Below, one piece after another: positions 1-5,337 of a DNA stretch of 8,889 nucleotides (position 1 is the stretch's first letter; each line of letters opens with the position of its first letter). The stretch comes from Candidatus Thorarchaeota archaeon MP11T_1 (GTDB lineage Archaea; Asgardarchaeota; Thorarchaeia; Thorarchaeales; Thorarchaeaceae), in the NCBI GenBank assembly GCA_002825515.1, contig PJET01000176.1, forward strand, positions 1-8,889, in the 5' to 3' direction. A program made the translations under genes and the position numbers. The notes below the pieces were generated by a model. That model made no database searches. It was not told the DNA's origin and was given only the letters and a program-made list of their open reading frames with translations.

Positions 1-1294
1 GGCTCTTGTTACAAGAGGATGGGGCAAGTGCTGCATTGTGGGTGCAGCAGGTCTCGATATCAACACCTTTGAGAAGACACTCACAGTAAATGGTAAGATC
101 TTCAAAGAAGGCGATGTTCTCACGCTTAATGGCACTCAAGGTCTAGTCTACGATGGCGAACTTCCTATGATTGAAGCCACTGAGAATCCCAAACTAAAGG
201 AGTTCATGGGACTAATTGACAAGTATCGTAAGCTTGGAGTCCGTGCGAATGCGGATACACCAGAGGACGCAAAGATAGCTCTTGATTTTGGTGCAGAGGG
301 AATTGGTCTTCTTAGGACAGAGCATATGTTCTATGGAGAAGGAAGTGATGAACCACTTTTCCTTCTGAGAAAGATGATTCTTAGTAAGACTCGAACCGAG
401 AGACTTCATGCTCTTGCTGAACTAAAACCATTTGTGAAAGAGGACATCAAAGCGACACTAGAAGTGATGAATGGCCTCCCAGTAACAATCAGACTCTTAG
501 ACCCACCACTACATGAGTTTGTGCCACAGTCTAGAATTGGACAAGATCGCCTTGCTCATGCGCTTGGGATTGATGTAGAGGAAGTCAGGAAGCGAGGAGA
601 ACAAATCCACGAGAGCAACCCGATGATGGGTCACCGTGGAGTCCGGCTAGGAATCACATACCCTGAGATTTATGAGATGCAGGTCAGAGCGATTCTCGAA
701 GCTGGTGCTGAACTCATCAAAGAGGGAAAGAAGGTCCAATTGGAGATCATGATTCCAGTAACGATTGGATCTGCAGAACTCAAAACTATGGAACTGATAG
801 TGGAGAAGGTCTATGACGAGGTTCGTAGTGAGGTTGGTTTTGACATTCCATATTTGTATGGCACAATGATAGAGATTCCTCGAGCATGTATGCGGGCAGG
901 AGATATGGCACAAAGTGCGCAGTTCTTCAGTTTTGGAACCAACGACCTCTCGCAGATGGGCTTCGGTTTCAGCAGGGATGATATAGACTCATTCTTGCCT
1001 GAATATCTCGACCGTCATATCTTGCGGAACGATCCATTTGTCAGCATCGACAAAAGAGGTATTGGTCAACTCATTGAAATTGCTATTGAGAGAGGAAGAA
1101 AGACTCGACCAGATATTAAGCTTGGAGTGTGTGGAGAACATGGTGGAGACCCAAGGTCAGTTGGATTCTTCCATGAAATAGGGCTTGATTATGTATCATG
1201 TTCACCATATAGACTTCCAATCGCCAGACTTGCAGCAGCACAGGCGGCAATCCGAGAAGTAGATTGGCTTTTGTTCAAGGGTAAATCGAAATAA
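1..1294 (+). CDS. ppdK: Pyruvate, phosphate dikinase, C-terminal half (5' end outside window)
   Basis: PPDK interconverts pyruvate + ATP + Pi and PEP + AMP + PPi in the cytoplasm. The frame is open from base 2, so the gene enters from the left; 430 residues are visible, about half of the usual ~870-900. The first residues (ALVTRGWGKCC) match the segment directly after the phosphohistidine loop (family TSHAA...RG.GK), so the catalytic His should lie just outside the window. The PEP-utilising TIM-barrel domain is complete. Visible family motifs are NADTPEDA, GIGLLRTEHMF, GLPVTIRLLDPPLHEF, SNPMMGHRGVRLGITYPE, GTNDLSQMGFGFSRDD and GVCGEHGGDP, whose Cys (codon 1130-1132) is the expected proton donor. 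The C-terminus CSPYRLPIARLAAAQA is canonical and ends at TAA. The GTG at position 38 is internal, not a start. The gene converges on the membrane-protein gene at 1332-1955. Its last ~30 codons have a decayed second copy at 2116-2223. Confidence 0.97.
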   Translation, partial: ALVTRGWGKCCIVGAAGLDINTFEKTLTVNGKIFKEGDVLTLNGTQGLVYDGELPMIEATENPKLKEFMGLIDKYRKLGVRANADTPEDAKIALDFGAEGIGLLRTEHMFYGEGSDEPLFLLRKMILSKTRTERLHALAELKPFVKEDIKATLEVMNGLPVTIRLLDPPLHEFVPQSRIGQDRLAHALGIDVEEVRKRGEQIHESNPMMGHRGVRLGITYPEIYEMQVRAILEAGAELIKEGKKVQLEIMIPVTIGSAELKTMELIVEKVYDEVRSEVGFDIPYLYGTMIEIPRACMRAGDMAQSAQFFSFGTNDLSQMGFGFSRDDIDSFLPEYLDRHILRNDPFVSIDKRGIGQLIEIAIERGRKTRPDIKLGVCGEHGGDPRSVGFFHEIGLDYVSCSPYRLPIARLAAAQAAIREVDWLLFKGKSK

Positions 1295-1302
1295 ACATCA
1301 GC

Positions 1303-1332
1303 AGCACTTCGGGATTCTGTCCTCGAAGTGCT
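1303..1332. terminator. Hairpin between convergent genes, possible bidirectional terminator
   Basis: AGCACTTCG (1303-1311) pairs perfectly with CGAAGTGCT (1324-1332). The stem extends by one G-U and one G-C pair, leaving an eight-base loop. It fills the 37-base gap between the ppdK stop (1294) and the stop codon of the opposite-strand gene (1332-1334), where a terminator serving both genes would sit. No clear T-run follows on either side, so it could instead act as an RNA-stabilising 3' hairpin. The pairing is seen directly; the role is inferred. Confidence 0.5.
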
Positions 1333-1955
1333 TACGCTTGGTTTTCGTCTTCGATTATTTGTGATTGATTGCTAACAATTTTTTCAGGAATCAGAGGGAG
1401 AATATTAAGAGCAACAAGGGGACCAAGTGGTATTGGTGTCAGGAGTTCGTATGATTCCATGTACATACTTTCAGGTATGACTGTAAATGTCCAGCAAGTT
1501 ATGATAATCACATAAAACAGCATGGCAAGTGTTGTTCCCACCTTGCCATTAACCACTAGTCCTGTTACAATGAGAGTCAGAATTGCTAAGACAATAAGAG
1601 ATAACATCGAAATAAGAATTGGGAGAAGAGCCCAACTAGAAGGATCGAATATTAAAAAAACACCAATTGATGGAGTTATCAGCAATGGGTAACCTACGGA
1701 AAGTGGTTGTATCAGAATACCTGAAAAGAATAAAGATAGAAAGAAAATTCCAGATGCAATCCAATGTCGATAAGCGACCAGAGAACACGCGAAAAGAACT
1801 ATTGCTAGAAATAATACAAGGGGATTTAGGATTAACATTCTCAATGAAAAAACAGTCATTCCCCAAAAAGGAGCAAGACCCCTTCTTAGCCAGAGTATGA
1901 TATATAGTCCTCCAAAGAGAGGACCAATCCATAGTAGCTCCTTCGGGACATTCAT
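1332..1955 (-). CDS. Six-pass membrane protein, TPIPLGPLVALN family, function unknown
   Basis: I do not recognise this 207-residue protein. By eye it has about six hydrophobic segments (residues ~8-24, 43-60, 66-83, 90-105, 110-133, 140-159). A conserved Pro/Gly/Leu-rich stretch TPIPLGPLVALN (173-184) follows, and the end is a short acidic tail (IIEDENQA) that is probably cytosolic. No catalytic or metal-binding signature is visible. Other landmarks are FDP (103-105) and CWTF (154-157). The same three landmarks, in the same order, occur in the truncated ORF at 3751-4080, so the two are paralogues. I chose the ATG at 1955; GGGAGG (1968-1973) lies 12 bases upstream. A TTG at 1964 would extend the protein by three residues but sits too close to that site. 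The gene converges with ppdK and lies between ppdK and the decayed copy of its 3' end. It may be a small transporter-like or membrane-organising protein, but nothing supports a specific role. Confidence 0.8.
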   Translation of the reverse strand: MNVPKELLWIGPLFGGLYIILWLRRGLAPFWGMTVFSLRMLILNPLVLFLAIVLFACSLVAYRHWIASGIFFLSLFFSGILIQPLSVGYPLLITPSIGVFLIFDPSSWALLPILISMLSLIVLAILTLIVTGLVVNGKVGTTLAMLFYVIIITCWTFTVIPESMYMESYELLTPIPLGPLVALNILPLIPEKIVSNQSQIIEDENQA

Positions 1956-1967
1956 TTTGAACAAGCT

Positions 1968-1973
1968 CCTCCC
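1968..1973 (-). promoter_or_regulatory. Shine-Dalgarno site for the six-pass membrane protein
   Basis: The - strand reads GGGAGG 12 bases before the ATG at 1955; an overlapping GAGGAG is 10 bases away. It favours this ATG over the TTG at 1964, which would leave only three bases of spacing. Farther upstream (1974-2115) I see no convincing TATA box. The best AT-rich candidate is TATTTTAAA on the - strand near 2101-2109, which would imply a leader of over 100 bases. Confidence 0.5.
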
Positions 1974-2115
1974 AGTGTTTCCCCAAATGATCTGCTGAAG
2001 AATTATGATTAGAAATAGCTCAATTCAGATTTTAGTCTTGTCTGTGAACTTTTTTGAAGATTAAGGTCAACACATAGCATGGTAACTTCTTAGCCTGAGG
2101 TTTAAAATATCCTAA

Positions 2116-2223
2116 CCCGATTTTTTTTCATGCTTACCAAATAGACTCCCAATCGCCAGATTTGCAGCAGCTCAGGCTGAAATCCAGTCAGTTGATTGGC
2201 TCCTACTCAAGACTAATAAATAG
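2116..2223 (+). pseudogene. Decayed duplicate of the ppdK 3' end
   Basis: Read on the + strand, 2128-2223 encodes SCLPNRLPIARFAAAQAEI and then QSVDWLLLKTNK with a TAG stop. Against the end of the ppdK gene (1196-1279), 2128-2211 aligns without gaps: 67 of 84 bases and 21 of 28 residues are identical by hand count. Weak similarity reaches back to about 2116 (PDFFS versus LDYVS), where an in-frame TAA interrupts. No start codon or gene body precedes it, so it cannot be a functional gene. About half of the differences are at third codon positions, so this copy probably diverged while still part of a working gene and was cut off later. It lies 33 bases from the 3' end of the opposite-strand surface-protein gene, the position a ppdK 3' end would occupy in a convergent pair. 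Confidence 0.85.
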
Positions 2224-2256
2224 CAATATGAATTGGTGCCATATTATAAGGCATCA

Positions 2257-3669
2257 TCATCTATTGTTCCACCGACCTTTTCTTCTGAAGACTTCAAGAA
2301 TAACAAGACCTAATATCATACCAGCACTCAAACCAATAGCAACGACAAGTGTAATAGAAATCGGAATTGTGGTTTCTGTGCTTGTATTTTGAGTTGTAGT
2401 ATTGACAGGAAGTGTTGGAGGAATAATATGGTCTGAACTCCAACTATCTGAAAAACCATCAGCATAATCACCGGGCCAATAATTGTAGGGAGGATTCGCA
2501 GTTGAACATAGGGGCGTATTGTTAATCTGGACTGTGAAATCCAAGCTATAAGCTCTGACTCTAAAGATGTAATCCGTATCTAGGAATCCACTAGAGTCCC
2601 ATACATAGAAAGCATCAGACAGATTGCGGGCAAGAATCTGATATGTGAGACCATCATCAAGACTGATTCCGACCGAAAAGAAATGAGTATCATTAGCGTT
2701 AAGATCACTGCAAGTCCATGTCAAGTTCCACAGGCCATTGAGGACTGGAGATGCAGGAGGATCTTGACTGATTATGAAATGGGAATTATCGCTATCAATT
2801 TGGGTTGGAAGATTCACATATACATCTGGTTCAAAGTAGTTACCAATCGTTATACCAACGTAATCGAGTGATATTATATCGGAATTATAAATCGCACTCA
2901 ATGTGAGATTTGCAGTCACGTTTCTAAGTAGATAGTAAGTATCAAAGAAGACGTCTGGTGGATTATCGTGTTCATTTTCAATGACAATGCTATCTAATGA
3001 GTTGACCTCCAAAGTGTAGGTCATGTTTTCTGAATACGCCCAATTCCAACAATAAACACGAATAGCAATCAACCCAGATTTTCTAGCTCTGAATGACCCA
3101 TACTCCGCAAACCCAGATCCACCTATGTCCGCAGATAGAATAATATCTCCGACTTCATCTAAATCAACTTCATTGTCATGATCATAGTCTATCCAATAAT
3201 AAACATCAAATGCTGGATCTCCATTTTGAGTGAGATTTAGAGAAACACTAACATTATCTCCAAAGTGAACTCTATCAAAAGTTTCCCAGACAAAATTCTC
3301 GTGCATACAAAGAAGGATAGGCCATTCGTCATGGTCACCGGGTTCAGCTACTAATCCCTCTCGTGTTTCATTGAAACCATATTCTATTGAAATCTGTGAT
3401 GAAGTTACAGGGATATCCCATGAACTATGTATAACAACATGGTCGCCAGCAATTGATGAGCCATTGACGATTTCTTGAGATTCTGGTTGCCATCTTGAAG
3501 ACCAAGTAAATGTACTATTACTCTCACCTAAAACAAATATTTCATGAGATGATAATGAGTTTCTAGATGGATTTATGACATCGGACTGAATTGCGACTGG
3601 GAAATACAGGGGCATGATAGATAGAACAAGAAAAACAAACAAGAGTTTGATTACTATGTTCCTAATCAT
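2257..3669 (-). CDS. Secreted, C-terminally anchored, sequon-rich surface protein
   Basis: A 470-residue protein of unknown specific function, predicted to sit outside the cell. Residues 1-29 form a signal peptide (basic MIRNIVIK, then a hydrophobic core). A Thr-rich stalk (421-435), a single membrane segment (~438-460) and a basic stop-transfer tail (FRRKGRWNNR) close it. Residues ~132-222 look like a PPC-type or jelly-roll beta domain carrying a 12-residue EF-hand-like loop, D161-YDHDNEVDLD-E172, with acidic residues at loop positions 1, 3, 5, 9 and 12, so Ca2+ binding is plausible. Residues ~311-378 resemble a fibronectin III/Ig-like repeat (WTCSDLN, SLDDGLTYQILA, WDSS). Fourteen N-X-S/T sequons suggest N-glycosylation. 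I chose the ATG at 3669 because AAGGA lies 7 bases upstream and a signal peptide starts there; the longer TTG start at 3714 adds a charged leader and is unlikely. The domain assignments are by eye. An adhesin or S-layer-associated role is possible but unproven. Confidence 0.85.
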   Translation of the reverse strand: MIRNIVIKLLFVFLVLSIMPLYFPVAIQSDVINPSRNSLSSHEIFVLGESNSTFTWSSRWQPESQEIVNGSSIAGDHVVIHSSWDIPVTSSQISIEYGFNETREGLVAEPGDHDEWPILLCMHENFVWETFDRVHFGDNVSVSLNLTQNGDPAFDVYYWIDYDHDNEVDLDEVGDIILSADIGGSGFAEYGSFRARKSGLIAIRVYCWNWAYSENMTYTLEVNSLDSIVIENEHDNPPDVFFDTYYLLRNVTANLTLSAIYNSDIISLDYVGITIGNYFEPDVYVNLPTQIDSDNSHFIISQDPPASPVLNGLWNLTWTCSDLNANDTHFFSVGISLDDGLTYQILARNLSDAFYVWDSSGFLDTDYIFRVRAYSLDFTVQINNTPLCSTANPPYNYWPGDYADGFSDSWSSDHIIPPTLPVNTTTQNTSTETTIPISITLVVAIGLSAGMILGLVILEVFRRKGRWNNR

Positions 3670-3676
3670 GTTTGAT

Positions 3677-3687
3677 TCCTTCCCTCC
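3677..3687 (-). promoter_or_regulatory. Shine-Dalgarno region deciding the surface-protein start
   Basis: On the - strand the leader contains GGAGGGA directly followed by AGGA; the nearer AAGGA (3677-3681) ends 7 bases before the ATG at 3669. This purine-rich block, plus the signal peptide that begins at this ATG, fixes the start. The AT-rich stretch at about 3700-3725 is a plausible promoter location, but no single TATA box stands out. Confidence 0.6.
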
Positions 3688-3750
3688 TCGAAACCTCCGT
3701 TCAATATTAGACAAAAATTAATTTCAATCTAATCTTAGAACAATTGTTAA

Positions 3751-4080
3751 TCAATTTTTCATAAAAGGAATGAGATTCAAAGCAACAAGGGGACCCAATG
3801 GAATAGGAGTAATGTAGTTATTCAATGCGCTCATTCCAACCAATAGTGAATGGAAAGTCCAGCATAGAAATATGATTACAAGGAATAATGAAGCTTGCAC
3901 GGGATCTAATTGCCTTTTAATAACAAGAGCCACTGTATAACCAGTTAGAACTGATGAAATCACCAATATTATTGCAGCTAGCAACATTGTCAGTTGACCA
4001 CCAAAAGATGATGTTGGTATGACACAAGCCCAAGGGTCAAAACTTAAAACTGAGATGTCGCGGCCAAAGCACCAATTCAC
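3751..4080 (-). pseudogene. 5'-truncated paralogue of the TPIPLGPLVALN membrane protein
   Basis: This 109-residue ORF matches only the C-terminal half of the 207-residue protein at 1332-1955. It shares, in order, FDP (14-16), two hydrophobic segments (~29-53 and 61-82), CWTF (73-76) and TPIPLGPLVALN (91-102). A 15-base DNA block is identical in both (3781-3795 and 1410-1424). The first four membrane segments are missing. The only usable start is a GTG at 4080, and the ~10 residues before FDP (NWCFGRD) show no likeness to the paralogue, so the homology is broken there. Upstream of the GTG, the frame is open for 16 codons after a TAG but runs into the tdh gene on the other strand. No SD site is evident, and any promoter would have to lie inside tdh. 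A remnant is most likely; a short two-TM protein is possible. Its stop lies 81 bases upstream of the surface-protein ATG. Confidence 0.65.
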
Positions 4081-4102
4081 ATCATCTCCATGGGTTGATA
4101 GA

Positions 4103-5056
4103 ATGAAACGGATATTAGTGACTGGCAGCTATGGTCAAATTGGAACTGAGTTAATTGGTGCGTTGAGGAAGAAATATGGTGGCGATAATGTTGTCGCCAC
4201 TGGAAGAAAAAAACCTCCTGAAATTCTCAAGAAAGATGGACCATACTTGCAGCTCGATGTGCTTGACGTAAACCAGTTACATGCGATGCTTGTTGATTAT
4301 GACATTGACATTATAATACATAATGCATCAGTTCTTTCCGGAACAGGTGAGAATAACCCACAGCTAGCATATCGAACGAATATAGAAGGTTCATTCAATG
4401 TTCTTGAAGCAGTCAGGATTCTTCACCTTGACCAAGTTATGATCCCAAGTTCGATTGCTGCGTTTGGGCCCAGCACTCCTAAAGAAAACACACCCAATGA
4501 TGTGATCATGAGACCTACAACAGCATACGGTGTTTCAAAGATATTCATAGAACTCTGGGGGGAGTATTATGCAAAGCGTTATGGTGTTGATTTTCGTTCC
4601 CTACGATATCCCGGGGTCATAAGTTCTGAAGCACCGCCTGGTGGAGGTACGACTGATTATGCGGTTGAGATCTTCTATGAAGCGCTGAAGAACAAGAAGT
4701 ATACTTCATTCTTGGACAAGGGAACCTATCTCCCAATGATGTACATGCCAGACTGTCTCAAGTGCACCATCGACCTTATCGAAGCCGATGTAAGCAAGCT
4801 GAAGCACAGAAGCTTCAACATCACTGCGATGAGCTTTGCACCAGAAGAGATTGCAGCTGAGATAAAGAAACACATTCCTGAGTTTGAGATAAGCTATAAG
4901 CCAGACTTCAGGCAGCAGATAGCCGAGTCATGGCCTGAATCGTTGGATGACAGCGTCGCTAGAGAAGAATGGGGATGGAAACACGATTACGATCTACCTG
5001 CAATGGTCAAGGACATGCTTGAGAAGCTCTCAAAGAAGCTCGGAATAAGCTACTAA
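4103..5056 (+). CDS. tdh: L-threonine 3-dehydrogenase, short-chain (SDR/epimerase) type
   Basis: Oxidises L-threonine with NAD+ to L-2-amino-3-oxobutyrate, which is cleaved by a CoA-dependent lyase to glycine and acetyl-CoA or decays to aminoacetone. The 317-residue length is typical. The Rossmann motif GSYGQIG is at residues 8-14, the acidic LDV near 51-53, and the active-site PSSIAAFG at 115-122 with Y142xxxK146. The region LRYPGVISSEAPPGGGTTDY (167-186), followed by AVEIFYEA and LPMMYMPD (210-217), is the signature separating this Tdh from other sugar-epimerase-like SDRs. WPESLD (277-282) near the C-terminus is also characteristic. I chose the ATG at 4103 because MKRILVTG is the canonical first beta strand; an in-frame start at 4019 would add 28 residues that lie antisense to the truncated membrane ORF. 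SD support is weak (GGTTGAT, 4095-4101). A threonine ammonia-lyase lies 2 kb downstream on the opposite strand; no 2-amino-3-ketobutyrate CoA ligase gene is in view. Confidence 0.94.
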   Translation: MKRILVTGSYGQIGTELIGALRKKYGGDNVVATGRKKPPEILKKDGPYLQLDVLDVNQLHAMLVDYDIDIIIHNASVLSGTGENNPQLAYRTNIEGSFNVLEAVRILHLDQVMIPSSIAAFGPSTPKENTPNDVIMRPTTAYGVSKIFIELWGEYYAKRYGVDFRSLRYPGVISSEAPPGGGTTDYAVEIFYEALKNKKYTSFLDKGTYLPMMYMPDCLKCTIDLIEADVSKLKHRSFNITAMSFAPEEIAAEIKKHIPEFEISYKPDFRQQIAESWPESLDDSVAREEWGWKHDYDLPAMVKDMLEKLSKKLGISY

Positions 5057-5111
5057 AGCCTGAGAGCCAAAAATGATAAGCATTGGATGTCCGAGAACTA
5101 AATCGTGAGTA

Positions 5112-5324
5112 GTGTTGGAAAGGGTAACAAAACCTCTTCTGATAAAAGAAGCTGAAAGAATCCTAAGAGAGTTTCGCGAGAGGCTATCCTGTGATCGCAT
5201 ATCAATTTTCAAGGAAGATGGAACCCTCCTTTATACAAAGGATGAATTCCTCACTCCACAGTTTTTTGTGTTCGCTAAATATCGTCACCTTTATGTCGTT
5301 GAGAGCCTGTGCAGAAACAAGTGA
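5112..5324 (+). CDS. Small unknown protein upstream of the hydrolase gene
   Basis: A 70-residue ORF starting with GTG at 5112 (TTG at 5115 is an alternative); an in-frame TGA at 5106-5108 prevents a longer form. I recognise no family. The sequence looks like real protein: an amphipathic, charged helix (LLIKEAERILREFRERL, residues ~9-25), then beta-like stretches (RISIFKEDGTLLYT and FFVFAKYRHLYVVE). It has no signal peptide, no membrane segment and no metal-binding cysteine pair. The overlapping +1 frame here gives an implausible leader for the hydrolase, which supports this frame as the coding one. It ends 13 bases before the hydrolase ATG, so the two are probably co-transcribed and perhaps translationally coupled. 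A weak GTGAG (5105-5109) is the only SD candidate. It could instead be a remnant of a larger gene. Confidence 0.5.
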   Translation: MLERVTKPLLIKEAERILREFRERLSCDRISIFKEDGTLLYTKDEFLTPQFFVFAKYRHLYVVESLCRNK

Positions 5325-5327
5325 TAC

Positions 5328-5332
5328 GGTGG
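5328..5332 (+). promoter_or_regulatory. Shine-Dalgarno site for the membrane hydrolase
   Basis: GGTGG ends 5 bases before the ATG at 5338 and lies just after the TGA (5322-5324) of the small upstream ORF. This supports the short form of the hydrolase and termination-reinitiation coupling. Confidence 0.45.
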
Positions 5333-5337
5333 ACTCC

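Noticed and set aside
1667..1900. Plus-strand 77-codon ORF within the membrane-protein gene
   Set aside because: Antisense shadow of a gene with clear hydrophobic segments and a recognised paralogue; no SD site or protein-like pattern.
1295..2127. Integrated mobile element between the two ppdK 3' ends
   Set aside because: The layout resembles integration at a gene terminus, but the segment carries only one membrane gene, no integrase or transposase, and the repeats are about 80% identical rather than near-exact.
2225..2245. AATATG / CATATT inverted repeat after the orphan ppdK 3' end
   Set aside because: Six AT-rich base pairs with a nine-base loop are too weak to call a terminator for the surface-protein gene.
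3670..3714. TTG start giving a 15-residue longer surface protein
   Set aside because: It would put a charged leader before an evident signal peptide and ignores the SD site just before the ATG at 3669.
3739..3748. 10-bp palindrome AACAATTGTT upstream of the surface-protein gene
   Set aside because: It is short, AT-rich and does not extend further, so it is easily expected by chance.
4019..4102. In-frame N-terminal extension of tdh starting at 4019
   Set aside because: SDR proteins of this family begin at the MKRILVTG strand; the extension lies antisense to the truncated membrane ORF and has no family counterpart.
5057..5111. Possible terminator or small RNA between tdh and the small ORF
   Set aside because: No stable inverted repeat or T-run is visible in these 55 bases.
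5191..5337. In-frame N-terminal extension of the membrane hydrolase
   Set aside because: It overlaps the better-looking small ORF in another frame, and the signal anchor and SD site both point to the ATG at 5338.
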